A stretch of DNA of 56,790 bases from a virus. The notes under the pieces were generated by a model. That model worked only from the letters and a program-made list of their open reading frames with translations, was not told the DNA's origin and made no database searches. Both the position numbers and the translations under genes were made by a program. Where the stretch lies: IMG/VR virus record IMGVR_UViG_3300047157_000001, positions 1 to 56,790 of that record, one strand, 5' to 3'. Positions 33,733 to 43,043 of this stretch are shown here, piece by piece; position 1 is the stretch's first letter; each line of letters starts with the position of its first letter.

Positions 33733-34818
33733 TTATAACTCCGCATCTGCTTTCCAACAAAATGCATCTCCGTTAGTGTTTAAGTGTGTAGCTGTTCCTG
33801 CAGTTAAAGAATCTGTAGTAATGTAAAACTCACCACTGTTATCACTAAGCTGACCAATACCAACTGCTGATTTACCTCTAGAAGCGCCAGTATTATATAT
33901 ATTATAATTGCTTAAAGAGTTCATTGTTATTGTTGGAGCTGTTCTCATAAGTTTCCACCATCTTTGATTTGCATAGGCGTTAGTGGCTGTGAATTGATTA
34001 AAAACTATTCCATAGGTTCTGCCTGTACCAGAGATTTGATAATAGCGTTGGCATTTTTCTAGGGTGGTATCATATGGTTCATGCTCAAACGGTGTACTTT
34101 GCGGCCCAACTTCTAGCTGAACGCCAGTGATAAACAAATTATTTGATGTTGAAGAGTAAAAGTTAGTTTGATTGCTAGTAGCTCTTTTTGCTCCACTAAC
34201 AGACCAAGTTTTGTTTGTCAAAGTGTTATAAGAGCTTCCAGCCATTAAAGTTATTTGTACTTCTATTCCAGCCGCTGTACCAGTAGCTGTAGTAGCGTGG
34301 CTACTAGTAGTGGTGGCAGGAATTTTAATTTCGTGTCTGGCCCATGAAGTGCCTATGGTTACTTCTTCAAAGTAATTACCTCCACCTGGCATTGCGATAC
34401 CTGCACAAAATACTCCACCACCTGTTGGCGCTTTTGCATAAAAAGAAAGGGTAATTGCTTGAGCGTTTGCTGTGCCAATACCAAACCTAAGTATGTTATC
34501 TGCTTCTAATCGAGTATTTAATCCATAAGACTCAGTTGATCCAACACTTGTGTCTGCCGTAGTTACTTGTAATTTTAGTGCTTTAGTAAATCCCTTTAAG
34601 TCAGTAATTGTTTCTTGTGTTGAAGTAGAACGCCCTACCATACCACCAACAGAAGCAAATTGTCTAAATCTATCAACATTTGTAAAAGTATCAATGCCAA
34701 CGCCTGTTTGTGAGGAGCCACGTTGAGCTACAGTCATACCACCATTTACAATAACATTGCGTCCAGAGAGACTGCCCTCAGTAGGAAGATTGTCTGCTAG
34801 TTTTCTTGCGTTGCTCAT
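33733..34818 (-). CDS. Tail fibre with carbohydrate-binding type domain
   Basis: 361 residues. The N-terminus NARKLADNLPTEGSLSGRNVIVNGGMTVAQRG is a frequent fibre start. A jelly-roll carbohydrate-binding type domain follows (about 40-245, ending LFITGVQLEVGPQSTPFEHEPY, a pattern common in phage receptor-binding proteins), then CQRYYQ and a short beta tip. Likely contacts surface glycans. Confidence 0.7.
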   Translation of the reverse strand: MSNARKLADNLPTEGSLSGRNVIVNGGMTVAQRGSSQTGVGIDTFTNVDRFRQFASVGGMVGRSTSTQETITDLKGFTKALKLQVTTADTSVGSTESYGLNTRLEADNILRFGIGTANAQAITLSFYAKAPTGGGVFCAGIAMPGGGNYFEEVTIGTSWARHEIKIPATTTSSHATTATGTAAGIEVQITLMAGSSYNTLTNKTWSVSGAKRATSNQTNFYSSTSNNLFITGVQLEVGPQSTPFEHEPYDTTLEKCQRYYQISGTGRTYGIVFNQFTATNAYANQRWWKLMRTAPTITMNSLSNYNIYNTGASRGKSAVGIGQLSDNSGEFYITTDSLTAGTATHLNTNGDAFCWKADAEL

Positions 34819-34836
34819 GTGTTCCTCCTAACTTAA

Positions 34837-35862
34837 CTATGCAATTTTACATATACTAAATTCGTTAAATTTATCATTACTCTGATTGTATAACTTACCT
34901 GCAATTAGACGAAAAATTATATAATCGTTTGCAGCAAGATCAACTACACTATGTAAAGCACCACTATCATATGTGGTTTGATTAGTATAAAAGTGTCCTC
35001 TGTGATTTGTATAAAGTGGAGTATCTGTATTTACCCCTATTAAAATTCTATGCGGTCCTTGGGAACCATATACAAAAGGTGTCAGCATTATACTGTAAAC
35101 GCCAGCCGTGGGAACTGTAAATCTTTTTGTTGTACTGTTAAAAGTTATACCTCTATTAACAAAGAAATCATTGAAACTTAATAAAGTATCGCTAGTTGGA
35201 GCCGTCATAGCCGTACCCATTGTACCAGATATGATAGGCTGTCTATGATTTGTAATGTGACCACTGATGTTCATTGTTTGAGTAAGGTGGTTAGCAATAG
35301 TATTACCACCACTAAACATCTCTAAGTCAGCAGCAGCTTTTAGTTTAAGATCACCATGACTAGTGTATATATACCTAGAACCAGACCAATCACCACCCGA
35401 ATATGTTGATCCTATAGAACCTAAAATAATTCTTTGATTGATGTCGTTGCCTATATGCATTTCAGCATAACCAGAAGAAACAGTACCCTGTTGTACTTTT
35501 GCAAACTCATCGGCACTTGTGTTTACCGTAGTACCATTAACACCTAAAAACCTATTCTCAGCACCATCTAGTTCGTAACGTGCATCGGCTGCTGCTTGGT
35601 TGAGTGCATCACCAACGCTAAACGTATTGTATGCAACAACTTCTATCTCATCACCTGCTGCTGCACCTGATGTAAGTGTTACTGCTGATCCGTTGCTTGT
35701 GTAGTCTACTGTTTCATCCAAGAGCAAGCCATTCATAAACACTTGTACAAATCCCTGTGTGTGGGATATAGTAAAGGCTGTCTGTCCTGCAGTAGCTGTG
35801 AACGTAGTACTGCTGTAATTGCCAGAACCTATGAGGTTAGCTACATCTCTTGCTCTTGTCAT
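34837..35862 (-). CDS. Tail fibre with C1q-like tip
   Basis: 341 residues. N-terminal module FTATAGQTAFTISHTQGFVQVFMNGLLLDETVDYT (about 20-80) recurs in two other fibre genes here. The middle is shaft-like. The C-terminal ~130 residues (from about 210) have the C1q/TNF-type jelly-roll pattern (FTVPTAGVYSIMLTPFVYG ... VDLAANDYIIFRLIAG). It lies in the fibre array. Confidence 0.65.
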   Translation of the reverse strand: MTRARDVANLIGSGNYSSTTFTATAGQTAFTISHTQGFVQVFMNGLLLDETVDYTSNGSAVTLTSGAAAGDEIEVVAYNTFSVGDALNQAAADARYELDGAENRFLGVNGTTVNTSADEFAKVQQGTVSSGYAEMHIGNDINQRIILGSIGSTYSGGDWSGSRYIYTSHGDLKLKAAADLEMFSGGNTIANHLTQTMNISGHITNHRQPIISGTMGTAMTAPTSDTLLSFNDFFVNRGITFNSTTKRFTVPTAGVYSIMLTPFVYGSQGPHRILIGVNTDTPLYTNHRGHFYTNQTTYDSGALHSVVDLAANDYIIFRLIAGKLYNQSNDKFNEFSICKIA

Positions 35863-35871
35863 GTGTTTCTC

Positions 35872-36948
35872 CTAACCTATTAATGCAATACTTGCTGATG
35901 AATAATTAGAAGTAGTGTTTTGCAGGTAAACATCGAAATCACATCCAAAAACAATATAATCATTTACAGCCATTGGTACTATGCTTGAAAAACTAGCTCC
36001 TCTACCACCTTCAGGATAATGTCTTGCATAAAGAGTTCCGTTTTTATACATATAGATTTCGTGGTTTGCGCCAGTTGCTATTATAGTTTGTAACGTAAAA
36101 AGATATGTGCCTGTAACAGGTGCAGTATAAACACCGTTACTTGTATTAAAACCAGAAGTACCCTGCCCTCTAGCAAGATTAAAAGGAATAGCGTTAGTTG
36201 TTCCTCCTGCTGTAATTCTAGCAGAATACCCATTTTGAGTGCCTACAATATTAAAAGCTGGCTGATTAGGCATTGTCACAGAACCATTTGCGTTAATTAC
36301 CATGTTTAAGGTATTGTTTGTTGCAAACTGCATAGGCGCATTTTCATACAGCCAGTGATAGACACGGTTGCCAGCCTCCATAGCTACAGCATAACCATCA
36401 CCGTTAGTAGCTCCACTTTCATTTGTAGTCATTTGAATACGAGCTTGAGAGCTTGCTGTTGCTTTGTGAATTTGTAGATCATGCACAGGCGTTGTAGTTC
36501 CTACACCTACTCTATTGTCTGCCACATCAACATGAAACGTGTTAGTATCAACAGTAAGATCACCTGTCATAGTTGTTGTACTGCTATTAGTTACTGTACC
36601 ACTGTGAGTTACGTTACCACTATGCGTTACAGCACCAGTAAACGTACCACCTGAAGCAGGTACATAATTACTGTCAGGTATGTTAGTCTCAAAGGATACA
36701 ACATTAACAACGTCATTCAAGTTAGCTGCAGATGCTAGTGTGACTGTACCAGTACCAGTTGTGGTGAAGTCACTGTCATCCATGAGGATACCGTTGACGT
36801 ATACCTCTATCTGTCCAACAGTAAAAGCTAATACCTTACCGTCATCATCAGCACCAGTAAACGCTGTCTGACCCTGCGTAGCAGTGTAGTCAAACTTAGT
36901 TCTGCCAAATGATCTTATGTCTTTAGGTTCAGTGCCGATGTATGACAT
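35872..36948 (-). CDS. Tail fibre with C1q-like tip
   Basis: 358 residues. N-terminal module (TATQGQTAFTGADDDG ... IEVYVNGILMDDSDF, about 22-80), then shaft repeats (VTHSGNVTHSGTVTN) and a VTMPNQPAFNIVG joint shared with the gene at 39709. The C-terminal C1q-like domain is at about 235-358 (YTAPVTGTYLFTLQTII ... VPMAVNDYIVFGC). Confidence 0.65.
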   Translation of the reverse strand: MSYIGTEPKDIRSFGRTKFDYTATQGQTAFTGADDDGKVLAFTVGQIEVYVNGILMDDSDFTTTGTGTVTLASAANLNDVVNVVSFETNIPDSNYVPASGGTFTGAVTHSGNVTHSGTVTNSSTTTMTGDLTVDTNTFHVDVADNRVGVGTTTPVHDLQIHKATASSQARIQMTTNESGATNGDGYAVAMEAGNRVYHWLYENAPMQFATNNTLNMVINANGSVTMPNQPAFNIVGTQNGYSARITAGGTTNAIPFNLARGQGTSGFNTSNGVYTAPVTGTYLFTLQTIIATGANHEIYMYKNGTLYARHYPEGGRGASFSSIVPMAVNDYIVFGCDFDVYLQNTTSNYSSASIALIG

Positions 36949-36957
36949 TGATATTCC

Positions 36958-37218
36958 TTACTCTGGTTTGGACTCTTCAACTTCAGATGCTTTCTTAACA
37001 ACCTTTAAGTCAAACGCTTGTGTTACCTGTGCGTCTTCACCAACAGCTAGTGCTACTGAGTTAGCATTGCAGTGTGTTACAAGAGCAGCAATGATCTCAT
37101 CCTTGGCTATTCTAGCTCTGTTAGTCAAAGCATTGTCTGCCCAGTCCTGTGGAACTGCTGCTGCATATTCTAGACACTTTAGTTCTGTGTCGGTTAGTGT
37201 TACTTTAATCTCTGCCAT
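36958..37218 (-). CDS. Small helical phage protein, 86 aa
   Basis: Starts EIKVTLTDTELKCLEYAA and has NALTNRARIAKDEIIAALVTHC, a helical pattern common in small proteins next to fibre genes in marine phages, of unknown function. Acidic tail. Next to the assembly-chaperone-like gene, so a joint role in fibre or tail assembly is plausible. Confidence 0.55.
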   Translation of the reverse strand: MAEIKVTLTDTELKCLEYAAAVPQDWADNALTNRARIAKDEIIAALVTHCNANSVALAVGEDAQVTQAFDLKVVKKASEVEESKPE

Positions 37219-37227
37219 ATTATACTC

Positions 37228-37611
37228 CTAGGGTTTTGTGGGCCAAGTTACATCATCTAATGATGTTGCGCTTTTAGTTATGTCACGCAAGTCAGTTCTG
37301 TATTTCTTCTGTGCATCAGTCATGGTTAGGTCACTTGATGCCCACCAGTCTGTCTCTGCTATTCTACGGTTACGTTCCTCACGCAGTAGCTTCATGGGTT
37401 CTGCTGCTACAAGGGCATCCTTCTTAGCTTTGACTGCATCCCACGTTGTACCGAAATGTGATGGGTCTGAGCTTTCTATGGCAGAGCCGTTGCTGTCTGC
37501 GCCCATAACCTTGCGGAACATAGTCTCGAACTCAACCTGAGTCGTTGGCTCTCCACGTAACACCCATTCGGTTACGCCTAGTTCTGTTAATGCTGTTGCT
37601 ATATCTGTCAT
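37228..37611 (-). CDS. Tail fibre assembly chaperone-like protein
   Basis: 127 residues. The C-terminal part RNRRIAETDWWASSDLTMTDAQKKYRTDLRDI with final VTWPTKP is the characteristic pattern of phage tail assembly chaperone proteins (DUF4376/XkdW-type). It probably helps fold or assemble one of the neighbouring fibres. Confidence 0.7.
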   Translation of the reverse strand: MTDIATALTELGVTEWVLRGEPTTQVEFETMFRKVMGADSNGSAIESSDPSHFGTTWDAVKAKKDALVAAEPMKLLREERNRRIAETDWWASSDLTMTDAQKKYRTDLRDITKSATSLDDVTWPTKP

Positions 37612-37620
37612 TTGTTTATC

Positions 37621-38187
37621 CTATGTTACTGGTGGTCCAACCCACTCAAAATAAATAACTGTGTCGTATTCGTTAGACGCACCTCTTATGTTCAAACCTG
37701 CAACAGACTGTGTGCCTACTTGAACTTTATCGTTAGCGTGAGTAAAATTAAAATACCTAATTCTATGAGCCGTATGGTAGGTTGTATCATTAGAAACAAT
37801 TCCAATATGATCATATAAGTCACCACCAACAGCCGAACCGCCATTGGGAGTAAATAATAATCTTAAATCTATCCACCTTGCATTATTGGATGAGTTCATA
37901 TGTAACTCTAAAGTTACTTTGTAGACACCAGGTTTAGTAGTAGTAAAATTACCACCACTATGACTAAACTGAGTACCTACGTTTGGAAATCCAAAATAAG
38001 TAGAGTTCATCTTTGTCCAATTAGACATATAAGTAAAACTACCAGTGCTGACGGCAAAAGTAGCATTATTATAAAAGCCAGTAATATGATTGCTGCTTGG
38101 TAAATTTACATGACCACCATTATCTATGGTTAACCCAGTAGTACCGCCAGTATTCTGTATCGTATCAACTTTTAAGATAGAACTCAT
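37621..38187 (-). CDS. Short tail fibre with C1q-like domain
   Basis: 188 residues. The start SSILKVDTIQNTGGTTGLTID is shared with the next gene (SILKVDTINEKTSG). The remainder is a C1q-like beta domain (PGVYKVTLELHMNSSNN...). It overlaps its neighbour by four bases. One of a tandem group of short fibres. Confidence 0.6.
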   Translation of the reverse strand: MSSILKVDTIQNTGGTTGLTIDNGGHVNLPSSNHITGFYNNATFAVSTGSFTYMSNWTKMNSTYFGFPNVGTQFSHSGGNFTTTKPGVYKVTLELHMNSSNNARWIDLRLLFTPNGGSAVGGDLYDHIGIVSNDTTYHTAHRIRYFNFTHANDKVQVGTQSVAGLNIRGASNEYDTVIYFEWVGPPVT

Positions 38188-38696
38188 TGGGCTATCTCCA
38201 TAGCTGTAATTATAGTTTGCCCAACACTTGCACCAGACGTTGCTCCAGAATCATCGTTTATAGTAAACGTACCAGAGTTTGTAGTCCTAAATGCAATTTG
38301 CCATTTGTAAGTGTGGGCTGATGTTGATGATGGACTATCAATATACTCTATAACGTGTGACTGTACATTCCCATTTGATATGGTTGAACCACCCCTATGA
38401 GCAATATTGCTAAAATGTTTTAAAACTGTACTGTCTCGTAATATTCTAAAGTCAATACCTAAACCAGACGTTATATTACCGCCATGTAAAACTATTCTAA
38501 CATATATTTTAGAAGATGTTTTAGTAGGAGTAATAGATACAGTACCACTAATGTCTGTAAATCCAGATGATTGATTGGTTGTTATAACTTGTTTCGTGTG
38601 ATTATCTGTAGATACAAACTGAACAACATGACCAGGAATATGAACACCATTACCACTAGTCTTTTCGTTTATGGTGTCTACCTTTAGGATGCTCAT
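38184..38696 (-). CDS. Short tail fibre/tip protein
   Basis: 170 residues from ATG 38696, whose ATGA overlaps the stop of the previous gene; an in-frame ATG at 38726 would lie inside that gene. N-terminal SILKVDTINEKTSGNGVHIPGHVVQ, then a beta-sandwich with SSKIYVRIVLHGGNITSG. Probably a receptor-binding tip. Confidence 0.6.
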   Translation of the reverse strand: MSILKVDTINEKTSGNGVHIPGHVVQFVSTDNHTKQVITTNQSSGFTDISGTVSITPTKTSSKIYVRIVLHGGNITSGLGIDFRILRDSTVLKHFSNIAHRGGSTISNGNVQSHVIEYIDSPSSTSAHTYKWQIAFRTTNSGTFTINDDSGATSGASVGQTIITAMEIAQ

Positions 38697-39235
38697 TGTT
38701 TGATCTCCGTCAGTTTTACTGTCCACCTATGATCAGGAGAGTGGGTAGACCCATCGTTAGGAAACCACATACCGTGACCAGCGGGATTAAACTGAAAAGT
38801 ACAAGTTATAGCGTTAGTGCTACCTCCTACAAACTCACATTGATAAGGTGTGTCCCAAGTAATTCCTCCACCGCCTGTATAATAGCCGTCACCCCATGTA
38901 GCAACAGTGTTAGTGTTTCCACCAGAACAAACAATTCTTACCCCAAAGTATGCTCCACCACTACTACGCCAAACGGCTACTGTTGCAAACAATCTAATTA
39001 TGCTGTTAGAGAATTTTGGTGTTATTGAACCTACAACTACTGAGTTAACCCATGCACTACCAGAAGAAGTAACGTTATTATTACCTTTAGTAAAAGTTTC
39101 TTGTACTACTTGTCCGACACCTGGCGTTAACGTTCCTGCACTAACGTCTATAGTCTGACCAGACGGTACAATAATCTTATTGGCATTACCGCCAGAGCTA
39201 AGACCTTTTAAGTTTTCTACATGTAAAGTACTCAT
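38693..39235 (-). CDS. Short tail fibre/tip protein
   Basis: 180 residues. Starts STLHVENLKGLSSGGNANKIIVPSGQTIDVSAGTL, a shaft-type start, followed by a beta domain (FSNSIIRLFATVAVWRSSGG ...). Similar in plan to the gene at 38184, so the two are probably paralogues that diverged in the tip. Overlaps neighbours by four bases on both sides. Confidence 0.6.
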   Translation of the reverse strand: MSTLHVENLKGLSSGGNANKIIVPSGQTIDVSAGTLTPGVGQVVQETFTKGNNNVTSSGSAWVNSVVVGSITPKFSNSIIRLFATVAVWRSSGGAYFGVRIVCSGGNTNTVATWGDGYYTGGGGITWDTPYQCEFVGGSTNAITCTFQFNPAGHGMWFPNDGSTHSPDHRWTVKLTEIKQ

Positions 39236-39699
39236 ATGATTGTCAAGTTCCCACTAACTGTAAGCGTCACACCAGATGTCACCGCAAGAGGTCCGTTACA
39301 ACTAGCATTCTCTGTGCTTGCTATGGTTACGTTATTTGACAGTGTTTGATCATTAGTCTGAAACAATGCCAGTTTAGTCTTATGTTGTTCACTATCAAAC
39401 AGTGTAGCTCTAATGCTGCTTGCAAATGTACCACCACCTGATAGTGTGGGTGCATCTGCTACGCTGAATATGTTGTGAGATACAATAGTCATCTCATCGT
39501 TTAGTGCAGCAGCAGCGCCTAACACAACTGTAGTTCCTGTGGTAGCTGTGTAATCAGCAGGTTGTAATAGTATTCCGTTTTGATATACGTCTAGGTTTCC
39601 AATAGAGTATACAGCATTAAATGTGGTTTGTCCAGCAGTAGCTGTATATGTTTGCGCCCTTCTTGTACCTTCGGTTAGAGATTGTCCTATGTATGCCAT
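39232..39699 (-). CDS. Short tail fibre protein with shared N-terminal module
   Basis: 155 residues. Residues about 18-75 (YTATAGQTTFNAVYSIGNLDVYQNGILLQPADYT) are a third copy of the N-terminal module found in the genes at 34837 and 35872. No large tip domain; it may act as a connector carrying other fibres. Confidence 0.6.
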   Translation of the reverse strand: MAYIGQSLTEGTRRAQTYTATAGQTTFNAVYSIGNLDVYQNGILLQPADYTATTGTTVVLGAAAALNDEMTIVSHNIFSVADAPTLSGGGTFASSIRATLFDSEQHKTKLALFQTNDQTLSNNVTIASTENASCNGPLAVTSGVTLTVSGNLTII

Positions 39700-39708
39700 G
39701 TCTGTGTC

Positions 39709-40452
39709 CTAACTTAGTAACTGCATGCTAAAGTTGCTATATATACCATTAACACCGTACATGTTCAGGTTATCAACATATATGTCAACATAATCATTAG
39801 CACTTAGGCTAATTACACCTGCCCAACTAAACTGATGATGAACACTACCACCACTAGAACTATATATATTTTTATAAGCTGGACTTACATTGTTTATTCT
39901 AAGTCTAATATACCTATTATCATATGTAGCATCATTGTTAGTCATTAACCAAAAAGTTAGAAGGTACTTTCCTGCTACTGGCACTGTTGCTCTACCATTG
40001 GATGAGTTATACATGTTTCCGACATTATAATGAGTGTGATCAAAAACATAAACATTGCCTCCAGTAACATGCCCTGCATCTCTGTATGCAGAAAAACTAG
40101 GCTGATTAGGCATTGTCACACGGCCTGAACTGTCTATCTGTAATCTAGTAGTACCACCTGTTAAGGCATGATTTGTGCCAGTGTGTAAGTTGACTGTATC
40201 TGCGCCACCTATATACATAGCCTCTGCACCAGACCCATTAGTGTAAGAAGTAATGTAGCCTGTGTCTGTACCAGCAACTTTAAACTGTATTCCACCATAT
40301 ACACCACTATCTACAGTCAGGTTTGTACTTGTAGCAGTATCAACAGTCAACGCACCTGTCATCGTATCGCCAGCGGTATTTACATATCGTGTATCACTTT
40401 CAGTCTGATCCTGATATGCTGCGCCTGAAGCTAAATCTTTAGACTTACCCAT
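39709..40452 (-). CDS. Tail fibre with C1q-like tip
   Basis: 247 residues. N-terminal shaft (TRYVNTAGDTMTGALTVDTAT), a VTMPNQPSFSAYRD joint shared with the gene at 35872, and a C-terminal C1q-like domain (VPVAGKYLLTFWLMTNN ... ISLSANDYVDIYV). One base overlap with the next gene. Confidence 0.65.
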   Translation of the reverse strand: MGKSKDLASGAAYQDQTESDTRYVNTAGDTMTGALTVDTATSTNLTVDSGVYGGIQFKVAGTDTGYITSYTNGSGAEAMYIGGADTVNLHTGTNHALTGGTTRLQIDSSGRVTMPNQPSFSAYRDAGHVTGGNVYVFDHTHYNVGNMYNSSNGRATVPVAGKYLLTFWLMTNNDATYDNRYIRLRINNVSPAYKNIYSSSGGSVHHQFSWAGVISLSANDYVDIYVDNLNMYGVNGIYSNFSMQLLS

Positions 40453-40784
40453 TAGGTAATCTCCAATATACTCATCATTACATCACAAGAGGAGGCAGCA
40501 CTTGATGTCACTTTAATCTTATCGTTTGTTTGTAGAACGACTTTTTGATCACCTCCTACGACAACAAGACTGCCTCCGCTAGGTACTGTAGCTTGTTTAA
40601 CTAAGAACGTATCATTAGATCCGTCATTGTGTGCTACATCAACTGTTATAGCTGCAGTAGTTCTATTAGCACAAGACAAACCGATAACGGTTGTAGCTGT
40701 GCTGCTCCCTACTGTGTAGCTTCCCACTATGGTGGCTGATGTGCCTATGCTACGTGAAGTCTTTCTAAGAAATGTATTTGCCAT
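40452..40784 (-). CDS. Small beta-rich virion protein
   Basis: 110 residues, beta-rich, with ITVDVAHNDGSNDTFLVKQATVPSGGSLVVVGGDQKVVLQTNDKIKV. This pattern is frequent in small structural proteins of marine phages. Located between fibre and capsid genes; may be a tail or head decoration protein. Confidence 0.5.
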   Translation of the reverse strand: MANTFLRKTSRSIGTSATIVGSYTVGSSTATTVIGLSCANRTTAAITVDVAHNDGSNDTFLVKQATVPSGGSLVVVGGDQKVVLQTNDKIKVTSSAASSCDVMMSILEIT

Positions 40785-40788
40785 ATTG

Positions 40789-41292
40789 CTATCCCAAAGC
40801 TATTGCTAGTGCAACGGCTGAACCTGCTGCATCAAAAGCTGTTGATGCCGCTACACGTGCATCTGCTCTAGCGTTTGTGAAGTATAAATTAGTAGACCCT
40901 TCTGATAGATCATCTGTGTCGTGATTACCAAAAGAGATTATAGAGTTTAAATCGTGATCGTTAGATGCAGGGTCAAGGTGAGCAGCAACACTAGCAGGTA
41001 AAGTTATGAATACAAACTTAGTTCCTGCTGAGAAGTTTGTTGCTGATCCACTGTTTGAACTTGATAGTACTGTAGTTCGTGTTAGTGTGTTAGTGCCACT
41101 GTATGTACCTAGTCCTACTTCCCACTCATCAGTACCATTAGCTGTATGCACAATGGCGTAGTAAGTCGTATCATTAGTAGACATGACTGATGCGAATGTA
41201 TCGAAGGTAGCACTTGCACCACCAAGAGTTAGGTTTGATGTTCCTGTAGTAGTAGTGGTTTCACGTACACGGTCTTTTAGTACTAATGCCAT
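40789..41292 (-). CDS. Fibre-type virion protein with DLSEGxxNLYFTNARAD motif
   Basis: 167 residues. The beta-rich first 110 residues look like a decoration or fibre base domain (TRTTVLSSSNSGSATNFSAGTKFVF). Then TDDLSEGSTNLYFTNARADARV, a linker repeat found in many phage fibres, and a hydrophobic end. Likely a fibre base. Confidence 0.6.
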   Translation of the reverse strand: MALVLKDRVRETTTTTGTSNLTLGGASATFDTFASVMSTNDTTYYAIVHTANGTDEWEVGLGTYSGTNTLTRTTVLSSSNSGSATNFSAGTKFVFITLPASVAAHLDPASNDHDLNSIISFGNHDTDDLSEGSTNLYFTNARADARVAASTAFDAAGSAVALAIALG

Positions 41293-41302
41293 TGTATTAC
41301 CT

Positions 41303-41743
41303 TTACGTTATACGTATGACTGCATTGGATGCATCTGCTGTAGGAAAGATAACAGTAAAGTCACCTGCTGTTGAGGCTACGTTTGAGCCAAACGAGAATA
41401 CAGCTATAGCTTTGTTACTGACTGAACTGTTATACAGTAAAGCTCCAGCAGCAGTAATTGTTAAATTAGAGAATACTTCATCTGCAAAGTCTACAAGTGC
41501 CGTATCCCCTGATAATGAAATGACAGGCGAATCCAATCCCTGTCCTCCTGCACTATAGTTTGTTCCTGTAGCTTCATCTGAGTTAGCTGTAAGGTCTGAA
41601 TAGTTAGTGGTAGCTTTACTGAAGCTACTTGTAGGAGAGGGTTTAATTAAAGCTATCTTTAATGTGTGTGTGTCTAAGTCGTGAACACCCCCAAGTAGCT
41701 CTTGCTTGAAGCTGTTGCACATTGCTGTAGTAATAGTACCCAT
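41303..41743 (-). CDS. Beta-rich virion protein
   Basis: 146 residues. Contains LKIALIKPSP, VDFADEVFSNLTITAAGALLYN and VFSFGSNVASTAGDFTVIFP, a combination common to phage virion proteins found beside capsid genes. Role probably in head or fibre attachment. It is the first gene downstream of the capsid gene, after a hairpin. Confidence 0.6.
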   Translation of the reverse strand: MGTITTAMCNSFKQELLGGVHDLDTHTLKIALIKPSPTSSFSKATTNYSDLTANSDEATGTNYSAGGQGLDSPVISLSGDTALVDFADEVFSNLTITAAGALLYNSSVSNKAIAVFSFGSNVASTAGDFTVIFPTADASNAVIRIT

Positions 41744-41770
41744 GAGAATGTCCTTTTGTTAAATGCACGA

Positions 41771-41794
41771 AGAGGCCAGCAAAAGCCAGCCTCT
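41771..41794 (-). terminator. Hairpin after the capsid gene
   Basis: On the minus-strand RNA a 10-bp stem with a four-base UUUU loop forms (arms 41771-41780 and 41785-41794) using two G-U pairs; on the plus strand the same positions are mismatches, so selection for minus-strand RNA structure is likely. No U-tract follows, so it may be a processing or partial terminator that sets capsid level above the fibre genes. Confidence 0.5.
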
Positions 41795-41807
41795 AAGTTT
41801 ATCTTGA

Positions 41808-42881
41808 TTATGCAACGTTGTAACGTGCTGTGACAAGTCCTTGTGGGCGTAGAATCTTACGTCCATATAGGTGCATACCACGTACGATGTCTGCAAATGA
41901 GTCAGGATCTCTGTAGTTTTCAACTTTGTTGATCTGCTCTGCAGAAGCAACTGCGTCTTCTTGTCCAGCTAAGATCACACCGTAATGTGCGTTCTGAGCT
42001 AGTGCGCCAGCGTGTCCTGCACCGTTACCTTTTGAAGGTAGGTTGTTAGATACGTGGACTCTGAAGCCGTGTAAGTTGTTCATTACTAGACCGTTCTGTA
42101 GACCTGCTCCACCGAAGTCAGCATTCAAGAGACGTGAGTCTTCGTCTTTCATCATTTCCATGAAGATAGAGTCAACAACTATGTAACGTCCACGTGAGTC
42201 AACATTTGCTGTATCCATTTGACGTGCCATACGTGCGACAACGGACAAAGGTGATACAGTAGCTGTTGATAATGCTGTAGCGCCAGGTAAACGTACTGCT
42301 AATGGAATAGAATCATTAGTAGCATATGCTGTAGATGCAGCGTCTGCTGAACCTAATGAACCAAAGTCAGTAGCGTCTAATTGGTTAACCTTTAAAAATT
42401 CACCATTTATTTCGCCAGCCGTTGGGTGCTGTGCTGTACCTGCTGCGGCGGTTGAGTACTCACCGTTTGCTAAGTGACCTGACATGTAAAGAAGTAAGTC
42501 TACATCCATTGCGTCAGCCATTTTATATGCTGCTCTATCTGCAGCTAGGCTTACGAAATCAACATTTGCAAACTGGTCTTCAATGTCATCCATTTTAAAA
42601 GCAAAGTAGTTAGCTTGATCAATGGTGAGTGTGAACTCAGAATCATCTAGGTCTTCTACAGAGATTGCTGTTTTACGCTCAAGAGTGTTAACTGTTACGT
42701 CAGGCTCTTTTTGAATGCGTACAACATCCCCTTGATTTGCAATGTCACCAAAGTAGTTACTGTTGGTAATTGCTGCTGCAACAGAAGCTTTACGTAAAGC
42801 GATCTGTGCTTGTTTGGAATAGATAATCGGGCTGAAATTGCCGTCAAATCCTGATTTGCCAGAGGCGAGTGCTATAGCCAT
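41808..42881 (-). CDS. Major capsid protein
   Basis: 357 residues. The sequence has the features of HK97-fold coat proteins of podoviruses: an N-terminal arm, IALRKASVAAAITNSNYFGDIANQGDVVRI, a TIDQANYFAFKMDDIEDQFANVDF spine-helix region, and a C-terminal DPDSFADIVRGMHLYGRKILRPQGLVTARY. Its position after the scaffold gene, a private promoter, and a long leader agree. No signal for a prohead protease cleavage site is visible. Confidence 0.85.
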   Translation of the reverse strand: MAIALASGKSGFDGNFSPIIYSKQAQIALRKASVAAAITNSNYFGDIANQGDVVRIQKEPDVTVNTLERKTAISVEDLDDSEFTLTIDQANYFAFKMDDIEDQFANVDFVSLAADRAAYKMADAMDVDLLLYMSGHLANGEYSTAAAGTAQHPTAGEINGEFLKVNQLDATDFGSLGSADAASTAYATNDSIPLAVRLPGATALSTATVSPLSVVARMARQMDTANVDSRGRYIVVDSIFMEMMKDEDSRLLNADFGGAGLQNGLVMNNLHGFRVHVSNNLPSKGNGAGHAGALAQNAHYGVILAGQEDAVASAEQINKVENYRDPDSFADIVRGMHLYGRKILRPQGLVTARYNVA

Positions 42882-43043
42882 AGTTAAATCTCCTTATAGA
42901 TATGGCGTTGAAGTAATGCTACATATCCACCATGAAGAGGCTCTTTGTAATAGGGTAGTCAACTTTGCTTCTAGGCTGCGCTGCCTGTCTGCGTTGGGCC
43001 TGTACTTAGAGGTAGTTCTTTTGTGTGGCTAGTGCTTGAGTTA

